Assembly (NCBI GenBank): GCA_964396185.1
Contig: CAYNEI010000024.1
Coordinates: 1-34,140, forward strand
DNA length: 34,140 bases
DNA from: CAYNEI01 sp964396185
Lineage (GTDB): Archaea > Thermoplasmatota > SW-10-69-26
Direction: 5' to 3'
Shown: positions 16,750 to 23,638 of the stretch, piece after piece
How positions within the stretch are numbered: position 1 is the stretch's first letter
Layout of the letters: each line of letters starts with the position of its first letter
Translations under genes and position numbers: made by a program
The notes under the pieces: model-generated
What the model was told of the DNA's origin: nothing
What the model saw: the letters and a program-made list of their open reading frames with translations, nothing else
The model's database searches: none

Positions 16750-17610
16750 GTGGCTCGCCTCCCAGCCGCAGCCGTCCCGGCGCTCATGCTCCTGGCCGTC
16801 GGCGTCCTGCTCGCCCCAGCGATCCCCGCCGAAGAGGCCAGCACATCGAGCCAGGTGGAGCTCGCCTTCACCAGCCACGACGGCTACGAGCTCAGCGCCC
16901 AGGTCCTCCACGCCGGCCAGGACGCCGTGGCCTACAGGGAGAGATGGGACGCCGACGGGGACGAGCGCATCACGCCTGAGGAGCACAGCCGGGCCAAAGC
17001 CATGCTCCAAGCCGCGATGGAAGACGAGGAGCGCTCGAACCACCGGCTCGACAGCCATGCTCCCTACGAGGTCCAGGTCCACTGGATGCGCTTGAACGGC
17101 TTCGAGGGCGCTGTGGATCGCTCCGAGCCCGTCGAGCTCAACCTCTCCATCACCTACGACTACGCCCTGCCGGCGGCCAGCCAACGCACGCTGTTCATCG
17201 ACCGGGAGGCCAGCGAGGAGAGCACGCTTGAGGTGCGCATCCTGGGGCCCCGCGGCTGGACCCTCCAGAACACCACCGGGTTCGAGACCCAGGCATCCAA
17301 CCTCACCACGGGAGACGATGAGGGCACCGGGCGGGCCTGGCTGGAGGCCACACCCCCGGGCGCCTACGGGGTCCGCTTCGAGCACCCCAATCGCCCCTCG
17401 AGCGAGCCGGCCAGCGATGCAGAGGGCGAGACCCCGGCACCGGAGAACGAGACCACCACACCGCCATCGAACGAGACCACCCCCGCACCTGACCCGGCGC
17501 CCACCGATCCTGGGCCCCCTGAACCAGCCACCCGCCCGGCCCCCATCCCCTGGCCGATCACCCTCCTGGCGACCGCGGCAGCGGCCGCTCTCGTGGCCGC
17601 CAGGCCATGA
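16750..17610 (+). CDS. Surface protein with one EF-hand and C-terminal anchor
   Basis: A 286-residue exported protein. Residues 1-28 are a signal peptide. Residues 67-78 read DADGDERITPEE, a canonical EF-hand calcium loop with D67, D69, D71 and E78 in the ligand positions. A strand-rich middle region follows (LNLSITYDYALPAASQRTL; PRGWTLQNTTGF). Residues 215-262 are a Pro/Thr/Glu-rich stalk with possible N-glycosylation sites (NETT, NLTT), and the last 22 residues form a membrane helix. The protein therefore stands on the cell surface and probably binds calcium through this loop. The role is unknown. It is followed by the TrmB-type regulator gene after 31 bases. Confidence 0.75.
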   Translation: MARLPAAAVPALMLLAVGVLLAPAIPAEEASTSSQVELAFTSHDGYELSAQVLHAGQDAVAYRERWDADGDERITPEEHSRAKAMLQAAMEDEERSNHRLDSHAPYEVQVHWMRLNGFEGAVDRSEPVELNLSITYDYALPAASQRTLFIDREASEESTLEVRILGPRGWTLQNTTGFETQASNLTTGDDEGTGRAWLEATPPGAYGVRFEHPNRPSSEPASDAEGETPAPENETTTPPSNETTPAPDPAPTDPGPPEPATRPAPIPWPITLLATAAAAALVAARP

Positions 17611-17611
17611 G

Positions 17612-17617
17612 CTTAAG
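17612..17617 (+). promoter_or_regulatory. TATA-like box of trmB-type gene
   Basis: CTTAAG lies 27 bases upstream of the ATG at 17642, immediately after the stop of the previous gene. Confidence 0.5.
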
Positions 17618-17641
17618 TTTGGAACAACCCTGGAGTTGTTG

Positions 17642-18499
17642 ATGGATCCGGTGGACGGGCTCAAGGGCCTGGGCCTCACCCAGTACGAGGCCAGCGTGTA
17701 CACGACCTTGCTGGGCTCGGGCCCCCTGGAGGCCCGGGAGATCTCCAAGCGGGCTGGCGTGCCCAGCGGACGCATCTACGACGCCCTGCACGCCCTCTCC
17801 GACCAGGGCATGGTGGAGGTGATCGGCGGGAGACCCAAGCGCTTCTCGGCCATCCAGCCCAGCGTGGCCTTCGACGAGCTGTTGTCCAGCAAGCGCGTCG
17901 AGCTCGATCACGCCTTCGAGGAGATGACCCGCGAGGCGGCCCGGCTCGAGGCCGAGCTGGGGCCCAAGGCCCGCGAGGAGCCCCGGCCCGTGTTCAAGGT
18001 GAGCGTGGGCGAGGAGACCGGCCGCGCCTTCCTGGCCACCCAGATCGCCCGTGCCAGGGACACCATCGACCTCTCGCTGCGCTTCGAGTTCAAGCTCGAG
18101 CCCCGGGACGTGGAGGTCTTCCGCGCCCTCTCCAAGGCCGTGGAGCGACGTGTGAGCGTGCGAGCCGTGCTCCCCACCGCCGAGCTGGACCGCGCCATCG
18201 AGAGCCCGTTTGCGCCCCAGATCCTCGAGTTGCTCGGACCGCACCTGGGCCAGGGCCTGGACGTGCGCCTCTCCGAGCAAGCCGTCGTCCCGTTCACGGT
18301 GCTCGACGGGCGCAGCGTGACGCTGGCGGTCAAGAACCCCATCGAGCCCGACCGGTACTTCGCCTTCCTCTACGTCCACGATCCACCCTTCGGCAAGGAT
18401 CTAACCCGGAAGTTCGAGGAGCTCTGGGAAGGCGCCGAGGCTGGCGTGCTTGAGGCCCTGGAGATGGCTGAGGTGGCCGCTGAGGCCTTCGAACCGTGA
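17642..18499 (+). CDS. TrmB-family transcription regulator
   Basis: A 285-residue protein. Residues 1-75 are the TrmB winged helix (GLTQYEASVYTTLLGSGPLEAREISKRAG, VPSGRIYDALHALSDQGMVEVIGGRPKRFSAI), followed by a short coiled coil (VELDHAFEEMTREAARLEAELG) that should dimerise it. From about residue 115 there is a PLD-like or TrmB sensor domain (VGEETGRAFLATQIARARDTIDLSLRFEF; SVRAVLPTAELD; LDGRSVTLAVKN). TrmB proteins regulate sugar and other metabolic genes on ligand binding; the ligand here is unknown. A perfect palindrome overlaps the stop codon and precedes the next gene, a candidate binding site. The start is fixed by the CTTAAG box and the normal N-terminus. Confidence 0.85.
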   Translation: MDPVDGLKGLGLTQYEASVYTTLLGSGPLEAREISKRAGVPSGRIYDALHALSDQGMVEVIGGRPKRFSAIQPSVAFDELLSSKRVELDHAFEEMTREAARLEAELGPKAREEPRPVFKVSVGEETGRAFLATQIARARDTIDLSLRFEFKLEPRDVEVFRALSKAVERRVSVRAVLPTAELDRAIESPFAPQILELLGPHLGQGLDVRLSEQAVVPFTVLDGRSVTLAVKNPIEPDRYFAFLYVHDPPFGKDLTRKFEELWEGAEAGVLEALEMAEVAAEAFEP

Positions 18500-18516
18500 A
18501 ACCTGGTCGTTTCACG
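18495..18516. promoter_or_regulatory. Perfect inverted repeat, possible TrmB operator
   Basis: CGTGAAAC and GTTTCACG are separated by six bases. The 8-bp arms span the stop codon of the TrmB-type gene and lie about 60 bases before the Ala/Glu-rich secreted protein. It could be an operator for a dimeric regulator or a terminator stem; no T-run follows, which favours an operator. Confidence 0.45.
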
Positions 18517-18574
18517 CGTGCATCCACACCGTTCAAGGGGGTCGGGCAAGACAACCTTGGGATGGTGTGATGGG

Positions 18575-19309
18575 ATGCATACGAAACTACACCAGATCGG
18601 AGCCATGCTCGCAACCGCCCTTCTCGCGTTGAGCGCCCCGGCAGCCGCTGGGGACGTTCTCGCAGAAGGCCAAGGCCAGGCAGACGCAGCCGCACAAGCG
18701 GCTGCCGATGCCGAGGCGTCCTACGAGCTCGACGCCTCAGGCGCCATGGAGATCGTTGAAGAGGCCAAGGCCGAGGCCCAAGCCCACGCGCAAGCCCAGG
18801 CAGAGGCCACATACGAGGCCGAACAGGACCTCAAGGCCGACGCGCGCGACTCGTTCAACGACACCGAGTCGCCAGAGGCCGACGAGGACGCGAAGGCCGA
18901 AGCTACCTCGACCATGAGCTCAGCCAACGAGGTCATGCTCGAGCACGAGGATGAGGCCAACGAGTCCACCGAAGCCGAGACCGGTATCGTCGATGCAGGC
19001 GCTGACGTTAGCGTCTGGGGCCACGTCACCGCCTTCTTCGAGGGCGCTGCTGATGCTGTCGTGAACGTGTTCCACGAGGCAGAGGCCAACGCGCCTGACG
19101 AGCAGGATGCCAAGGCCGAGATCAACCAGCACCTCGACGCGACCCACGAGCTCGAAGGCGAGCTCAAGGGCACCGTCGACACAGCACTGGAGACAGAGAT
19201 CGACGGCCCGGACGTGGACCCGCGCCTCGACGGTGAGGCCAGCGCGTCCTCCGTGACCGAGGCCACGGCCCAGGGCGTTAGCCAGGCCGAGGCCAACATC
19301 GACGGCTGA
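18575..19309 (+). CDS. Secreted Ala/Glu/Asp-rich protein
   Basis: A 244-residue protein. A signal peptide (MHTKLHQIGAMLATALLALSAPAAAG) leads into a highly biased sequence: runs such as QADAAAQAAADAEA and AKAEAQAHAQAQAEAT, then NDTESPEADEDAKAEAT. It is strongly acidic and low in hydrophobic residues, except one short amphipathic stretch (VWGHVTAFFEGAADAVVNVFHEA). It should be a long-helix or disordered extracellular protein. No anchor or lipobox is seen, so it may be released. It may be under control of the TrmB-type regulator just upstream. Earlier in-frame starts exist but place the signal peptide internally. No family is recognised. Confidence 0.65.
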   Translation: MHTKLHQIGAMLATALLALSAPAAAGDVLAEGQGQADAAAQAAADAEASYELDASGAMEIVEEAKAEAQAHAQAQAEATYEAEQDLKADARDSFNDTESPEADEDAKAEATSTMSSANEVMLEHEDEANESTEAETGIVDAGADVSVWGHVTAFFEGAADAVVNVFHEAEANAPDEQDAKAEINQHLDATHELEGELKGTVDTALETEIDGPDVDPRLDGEASASSVTEATAQGVSQAEANIDG

Positions 19310-19367
19310 CCCCACGGTCCCGAGCCCACACGGGATCGGACTGAGGGATCAGTACCTAGGGACACCA

Positions 19368-19420
19368 CGGGCCGGGGACCCCCCCCCGGCCCGCTCTCCC
19401 CTTCTCCTTTCTGCTTCTCA
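19368..19420 (+). terminator. Hairpin with pyrimidine-rich tail
   Basis: CGGGCCGGGG (19368-19377) pairs perfectly with CCCCGGCCCG (19384-19393) around a six-base loop. A pyrimidine-rich run follows (CTCTCCCCTTCTCCTTTCTG). It lies between convergent genes, about 60 bases after the Ala/Glu-rich gene. Confidence 0.55.
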
Positions 19421-19446
19421 CCTCTTCTTGGATCCACAGCCGAGGC

Positions 19447-19653
19447 TCAGCTCAGCTTGAAGGCGACCTTCACCTTGACCTGGTACTCCGTGACCCCACC
19501 GTCCCCGATGGCGCCCCGCTCTTCTTCCACCTCGAACCACGCGAGCCCGGAGAGGGTCTCGTTGGCCTTGGCGATGGCGTTGTCCACGGCATCCGAGAAG
19601 GAGTCGTCCGAGATGCCCACGAGCTCGATGATCTTGTACGTGCGGTCAGACAT
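19447..19653 (-). CDS. Dodecin, flavin-binding
   Basis: A 68-residue dodecin, a small protein that forms a hollow dodecamer and stores flavin (riboflavin or FMN). The fold signature is complete: KIIELVGISDDSFSDAVDNAIAKANETL, then the strands LAWFEVEEERGAIGDGG and YQVKVKVAFKL. W39 and Q58 fall at the positions of the flavin-stacking tryptophan and the glutamine of known archaeal dodecins. The start at 19653 gives the usual length. It lies 31 bases after the stop of the DUF35 fusion gene on the same strand, so it may be the last gene of that operon, or use its own TAACCTT element about 30 bases upstream. Confidence 0.92.
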   Translation of the reverse strand: MSDRTYKIIELVGISDDSFSDAVDNAIAKANETLSGLAWFEVEEERGAIGDGGVTEYQVKVKVAFKLS

Positions 19654-19684
19654 ACCCCGGCAACCGGCGCGCCACGCATGAAGG

Positions 19685-20830
19685 TTACCAACCAGGCCCA
19701 TCGGCGAGCCCATGGCGGGCAGGCCCGAGCTTGAGCGCGTAGCGCCACTGTCCTTCCATGGAGAAGAGCCGGCGCAGCACCGGGACCACGCGGTCCCCGA
19801 TGGCCAGCTCCCCAGGCGGAATCGCACACTGGGCGATCACGCGCTTGCCTGCAGGGGCCTCCAGGGCGACGATGGCCACATCGTAGGGCCCGGCGGCTTC
19901 GTGCTGGCGGGCGAACTCGCCTGGCGGGCCGGCCTCGATAGTGGTGATGCTCTCCACCGTGCCTGGACCCATGGCGCGAGCACCGTAGCGCGCCACTGGG
20001 TCGGCGTCGTAGGTCTCACGAGAGACGTAGGCGCCCTGGCTGGCCTCGCTCCAGGGCTGGCCTGCCGGTGCGCGCCACTTCTCCCAGGCGGCGAGCTCCG
20101 TCTCCCGAGCAGGCGCATCCAAGCCCACGATCTTGAGATCGCCCGGGCCGATGGCCAGTGCGATGGCCTGGTCGCCGCGCTGGCTGGCCAGGCGCACGGG
20201 TCCCCCGTGCTCGGCGAGCTGGCCGACGAGCTCCACGAGGCCCGCAGCAGCGCCGACGTCCCCGATGCTGCCTGTGAACGCAGCCTCAGCCTCGCCAGGG
20301 CGCTCCCGGCGACCCACGCGACCCGCCGGCACGCCCAGCGGGCCAGGGGCCTCCAGGGTAGCCGCCGCCTGTTCCAGGGCCGCGCGCTCGTATCCGCCGA
20401 GCGGGCGGGCCGGCGCTGTGGCGCTCGAGGTGATAGGCAGGCCAGCCTCAGGCTCGAGCAGCAACGCCGCCCCGGCACCGCCGAGCACGCTGCCGCCGGC
20501 CACGACCAGCGCGGGCGCCTCGATGGCCTGTGTGAGCGCCTCTAGGCCCGCCTCGGGCCCGGTGATCTGGCGCACAGGCACCTCCAAGCCCAGCGCCAAG
20601 CCGGCCAGGCCAGCTTGATCGTGGACCTCGTCGAGGCAGACGACGAGCTCTTCGGCGCGCTCCACGGCGGCCCCCAGGGCCAAGCCAGCATCCGTGGCCA
20701 GTGTCAGGGGATCCTGGTCCCACCACGGGACCCGCAGCGCCTGGTAGCCCCGGTGGCGCCCGGCGCGGGCAAGCTGCTTGCCGGGGATCTCGTGGAGGGG
20801 GAGCTGGACGGATGCGTTCGTGATGCCCAC
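19685..20830 (-). CDS. HMG-CoA synthase-like/DUF35 OB-fold fusion
   Basis: A 381-residue protein with two parts. Residues 1-240 resemble the thiolase fold of HMG-CoA synthase: VPWWDQDPLTLATDAGLALG is like the DEDTLTMAVEAA stretch, and AFTGSIGDVGAAAGLVELVGQL followed by GPVRLASQRGDQAIALAIGPG is like the GNTYxGSxLxGLAAxLD...SYGSGAGSDAF region. No cysteine is found where the catalytic one should be. Residues 270-375 are a DUF35 OB fold (TVESITTIEAGPPGEFARQHEAAGPYDVAIVALE; GELAIGDRVVPVL), but the four zinc cysteines of its usual N-terminal ribbon are absent. The GTG start follows directly on the thiolase stop codon. It is most likely a structural partner of that thiolase that channels an acyl-CoA. 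Confidence 0.72.
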   Translation of the reverse strand: MGITNASVQLPLHEIPGKQLARAGRHRGYQALRVPWWDQDPLTLATDAGLALGAAVERAEELVVCLDEVHDQAGLAGLALGLEVPVRQITGPEAGLEALTQAIEAPALVVAGGSVLGGAGAALLLEPEAGLPITSSATAPARPLGGYERAALEQAAATLEAPGPLGVPAGRVGRRERPGEAEAAFTGSIGDVGAAAGLVELVGQLAEHGGPVRLASQRGDQAIALAIGPGDLKIVGLDAPARETELAAWEKWRAPAGQPWSEASQGAYVSRETYDADPVARYGARAMGPGTVESITTIEAGPPGEFARQHEAAGPYDVAIVALEAPAGKRVIAQCAIPPGELAIGDRVVPVLRRLFSMEGQWRYALKLGPARHGLADGPGW

Positions 20831-22018
20831 CTAGCCACCCCCCGGCCCATGGCTGGGGCCAGCGAGCACGTGGACCGCGCACGTGGCCCCCGAGCCGCCC
20901 ACGTTGTGGGCCAGGCCCAGGCTCGCATCGGGGACCTGGCGCTCACCGGCCCGGGAGGAGAGCTGGTCGTGGAGCTCGCAGATCTGGGCAACGCCGGTAG
21001 CACCCAGCGGATGGCCTTTGCCCTTGAGCCCGCCGGACGGGTTCACCACCAGATCGCCACCGAGGTCCGTGCGTCCAGCCTCGGTGGCCGGTCCGCCTTG
21101 CCCCTTCTCGACGAAGCCGAGATCCTCGATGGCGAGCACCTCGGCGATGGTGAAGCAGTCGTGCACCTCGGCTAAGTCCAGCGCGTCCACGCTTACGCCA
21201 GCGGCCGCAAGCGCCTGGTCGCCTGCCCGGCGCGTGGCTTCCAGGCGCGTGAGGCTCTCGCGCTCGTGCAGCGCCAGGGTGTCCGTGGCTGCACCCGAGC
21301 CGAGCACCCAGCTCGCCTCTGCGCCCAGCTCGTCGGCCACCTGCGCACTGGCCAAGACCAGGGCAGCGGCCCCGTCGGTGGTCCCGCAGCAATCGTAGAG
21401 CGAGAGCGGCGGGCAGATGGGCGGGGAGGAGAGCGCCTTGTCCAGGCTGATCTCTTTCTGGAACTGGGCCTTCTCGTTGGCTGCTGCGAACCGGTGGTTC
21501 TTGACGGCCACGCTGGCCAGCTGCTCGCGCGTGGTGCCGTGGTCGTGCATGTGGCGCGCGGCCATGAGCGCGTAGACCCCGGGGAAGGTCGTGCCGGCCA
21601 TGCGCTCCCAGGCGGTCTCGCCTGAGACGCCCAGCCAGTACCCGCGGCGGTGGCTGGGCTGGTCGTTCATCCGCTCGAAGCCCACGACCAGGGCGACGTC
21701 CACATCGCCTGAGGCGATGGCTTGGACAGCCGAGCGCACAGCGAACCCGCCGCTGGCGCACGCGTTCTCCACCCGGTGGCTGGCCACGTGCTCGAGCCCG
21801 TCGATGGTGGAGACCAGCGCTGCTGGGTTGCCAAGCTGGCCCCCGCCGAAGGCCAGAGAGGCCCACCAGGCTTCGTCCACGCGGCTGGCTGGGAGGCCGG
21901 CGTCCTCGAGAGCATCCTGGATGGTGGCTTGGACCGTGGGCAGGCTTGCACCCTGCCAAGCCCCGAACGTGGACATCCCGGAGCCCAGGACTGCGACCTT
22001 GCTTGCGACCGATGCCAT
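20831..22018 (-). CDS. Thiolase, SCP-x/archaeal type
   Basis: A 395-residue thiolase-family enzyme, which joins or splits acyl-CoA units through an acyl-cysteine intermediate. The nucleophile is C87 in ENACASGG. HDCF (EVHDCFTIAEVL), GHPLGATG and the second cysteine motif NVGGSGATC are all in place. It matches the archaeal/SCP-x group that works with DUF35 partners; in many archaea the complex makes acetoacetyl-CoA for the mevalonate route. The neighbour gene encodes such a partner, starting at the very next base. A CTATAC box lies 30 bases upstream of the ATG. Confidence 0.9.
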   Translation of the reverse strand: MASVASKVAVLGSGMSTFGAWQGASLPTVQATIQDALEDAGLPASRVDEAWWASLAFGGGQLGNPAALVSTIDGLEHVASHRVENACASGGFAVRSAVQAIASGDVDVALVVGFERMNDQPSHRRGYWLGVSGETAWERMAGTTFPGVYALMAARHMHDHGTTREQLASVAVKNHRFAAANEKAQFQKEISLDKALSSPPICPPLSLYDCCGTTDGAAALVLASAQVADELGAEASWVLGSGAATDTLALHERESLTRLEATRRAGDQALAAAGVSVDALDLAEVHDCFTIAEVLAIEDLGFVEKGQGGPATEAGRTDLGGDLVVNPSGGLKGKGHPLGATGVAQICELHDQLSSRAGERQVPDASLGLAHNVGGSGATCAVHVLAGPSHGPGGG

Positions 22019-22045
22019 GGCAGGCGCGCAACCGGCAGCCGGTGC

Positions 22046-22052
22046 GTATAGC
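22046..22052 (-). promoter_or_regulatory. TATA box of thiolase operon
   Basis: On the - strand, GCTATAC is centred about 30 bases upstream of the ATG at 22018. It matches the box of the surface-protein gene at 2357. Confidence 0.55.
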
Positions 22053-22066
22053 TTGCGCCTACAACC

Positions 22067-22087
22067 TCCGCGGTCTCCGCGGTTGGG
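22067..22087. repeat. Short CTCCGCGGT repeat
   Basis: CTCCGCGGTCTCCGCGGTTGG repeats the core CTCCGCGGT twice. It is related to the end of the inverted repeat at 3606-3702 and lies in the gap between the thiolase and secreted-protein genes. Confidence 0.4.
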
Positions 22088-22780
22088 TCACTCGGCGCGG
22101 CGTCGCGTGAGCATGGCTGCAGCGATCAGGCCTGCGGGCACGGTCCAGGCAGGCAGGGGGATGCCGTTGCCATCGTCGTCCCCGCCGTCGTCGTTGCCGT
22201 CGGTACCGTTGCCGCCGGCTCCGCCGCCACCACCGCCGGCGCCCCCGTCGTCTCCGTCGCCGTCATCGGTGGCCGGGGCGACAACGTTGACGCGGATGAG
22301 GGTGTCACCCGTGGCGCTCGGGAAGTTGCCCGATGGGCCGCACGTGCGGTCTGGTGGGCCGTAGTCGCCGCCGGGGAAGGTGCCCTCCACGGTGATGTCC
22401 GCGGAGAAGCTGGAGGAGGCTGTGGCAGGCGCGGTGATCGTGACGCTGGCGGACCCGCTCTCGTTGTAGCCGCCTGCTGCGGTGTCCGAGGCGTGGATCC
22501 CCTGGGTGTTGCTGAAGACGAGCTCGTCCGGGTCCACAGCGATGGTGATGCCCTGGCTCCCGGAAGCAGCCATCTCCACGGGCATGTCGTGGTTCTGAAG
22601 GCAGTTGAACTGGTCGCCTTCGAGGTACACCGTGTAGCTGATAGAGGTGCTCTCACCGGGGGCAAGATCGACTGAGTCTCCGCCCCCCTCGAACCCCACG
22701 TTGAACGTTTGGGCGGTAGCAGCCATCGAGAGGGCAAGCAGCGTCGAGAGGATCAAAAGCCCCAGCGTTCTTGTCAGCAT
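22088..22780 (-). CDS. Secreted Gly/Asp-rich protein with C-terminal anchor
   Basis: A 230-residue exported protein. A signal peptide (MLTRTLGLLILSTLLALSMAATAQ) precedes a strand-rich domain (SVDLAPGESTSISYTVYL; GSASVTITAPATASSSFSADITVEG) with cysteines at QFNCLQ and RTCGPS. Residues 182-207 are a flexible run of Gly and Asp (DDGDGDDGGAGGGGGGAGG), and the end is a membrane helix (IPLPAWTVPAGLIAAAMLTRRRAE). The tail of Pro-rich motif, helix and arginines resembles those of the surface proteins at 14, 1413 and 16750, so these may share one anchoring route. The start at 22780 is chosen from the signal peptide. Function unknown. Confidence 0.7.
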   Translation of the reverse strand: MLTRTLGLLILSTLLALSMAATAQTFNVGFEGGGDSVDLAPGESTSISYTVYLEGDQFNCLQNHDMPVEMAASGSQGITIAVDPDELVFSNTQGIHASDTAAGGYNESGSASVTITAPATASSSFSADITVEGTFPGGDYGPPDRTCGPSGNFPSATGDTLIRVNVVAPATDDGDGDDGGAGGGGGGAGGNGTDGNDDGGDDDGNGIPLPAWTVPAGLIAAAMLTRRRAE

Positions 22781-23059
22781 GGGATGCACCCGGCCAACCA
22801 ACTCAACTACGGGCATTTGACCGTTGTGGATTGGTCCTTAAGGCGGTTGTCCCCACGGGCCCTGGAACCGGCGGGGCCCAAGGTCGCTCTCGAACCCAGC
22901 ATGAGGGGGGTCGAAGAGAGCCATGGGTGATGGGTTGGCTCGATGCGTTCCAGCGGTCTGCCAGGCGGTGGCGGACGGTAGACTCCCTGTTGGCGGTCCA
23001 AGACGGCGAGGCGACGGTGGAGAGCGGTTTCGAGCGTTGAGGAGCGTTCAACACGGGGG

Positions 23060-23083
23060 CACAGAGACACGGAGGGAACGGAG
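23060..23083 (+). repeat. Dispersed repeat, left arm
   Basis: CACAGAGACACGGAGGGAACGGAG. Its reverse complement matches 23234-23257 with 22 of 24 bases. The pair belongs to the CACGGAGACACGGAG type of intergenic repeat. Confidence 0.65.
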
Positions 23084-23108
23084 ACCCTACCGATCCGAGG
23101 CACGAAGA

Positions 23109-23123
23109 TTATAACTGTTATAA
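23109..23123. repeat. A/T-rich palindrome
   Basis: TTATAAC, one base, GTTATAA: a perfect 7-bp inverted repeat of nearly pure A/T in a GC-rich setting. It lies between the two arms of the larger inverted repeat, just beyond the 3' end of folB. Confidence 0.5.
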
Positions 23124-23233
23124 CTTAAGGCTCGGTTGAAGGAGGATCCCGAGTCGCGGACGTTGGCTTGCTGGCGGACGAACCATCGTCTTGCGCGCTG
23201 ATTCGGGCTTCCCTCCGGATCTGAAGATCCCGC

Positions 23234-23257
23234 CTCCGTTCACTCCGTGTCTCCGTG
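23234..23257 (+). repeat. Dispersed repeat, right arm
   Basis: CTCCGTTCACTCCGTGTCTCCGTG, followed by one more CTCCGTG unit. It overlaps the last codons and stop of folB, so the protein tail ETRRHGDTE is repeat-encoded. Confidence 0.65.
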
Positions 23258-23638
23258 TCTCCGTGTTTCGGGTTCGTGCCGCCTCTCCATCTCGATCTGC
23301 GCGTACCCGATGGCCCCCTGGATCGGTGGGCTGGGCTTGCGCACCCGAACGATCGCCCGCGTCCACGCCAACCCCTCCAAGGCGTCCAGGATCTCCTCTG
23401 CCAGCCCCTCTAGGAGCGGATGCTCGCCCTGGGTGATGACCTGCTCGACCCGCTCGTGGACCTCGCGGTAGTCCAGGGTGCGCGAGAGCGCGTGCACCGG
23501 CCCCTCGGCCAGCGCGATCTCGAGCTCCAGGTCGACCTCGACGTGGGTGCCGACCTCGCGCTCCTCCTCGGTGTGACCGATGCGCCCGAAAAAGCGCATG
23601 CTGTCCAGGCTCATGGTGGCGGGCTGGTCCGGGGTCAT
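23240..23638 (-). CDS. folB: Dihydroneopterin aldolase, FolB-like
   Basis: A 132-residue member of the bacterial-type FolB family, which cleaves 7,8-dihydroneopterin to 6-hydroxymethyl-7,8-dihydropterin and glycolaldehyde. The usual segments are present: MRFFGRIGHTEEEREVG at the N-terminus, LDYREVHERVEQVI, LLEGLAEEILDAL and VRVRKPSPPIQGAIGYAQIEMERR. Archaea more often use the unrelated MptD. The start at 23638 overlaps the folP stop as ATGA; in-frame ATGs at 23614 and 23599 are also possible. The last 13 or so residues lie beyond the conserved fold and are encoded by the dispersed repeat. It is the last gene of the purN-folC-folP-folB operon. Confidence 0.85.
   Translation of the reverse strand: MTPDQPATMSLDSMRFFGRIGHTEEEREVGTHVEVDLELEIALAEGPVHALSRTLDYREVHERVEQVITQGEHPLLEGLAEEILDALEGLAWTRAIVRVRKPSPPIQGAIGYAQIEMERRHEPETRRHGDTE

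Larger units (their letters stand above)
22781..23239. other. Intergenic region with repeats
   Basis: About 460 bases with no convincing gene. It contains CCTTAAGG at 22836-22843, half of a 24-bp inverted repeat pair, and an A/T-rich palindrome (both listed separately). A 36-codon frame at 22930-23040 (MGWLDAFQRSARRW) has no promoter or homologue that I can recognise and is not called. Confidence 0.6.

Noticed and set aside
22930..23040. 36-codon frame starting MGWLDAFQRSARRW
   Set aside because: No promoter at the right distance, no recognised family, and it lies in a repeat-rich gap. It could be real, but nothing supports it.
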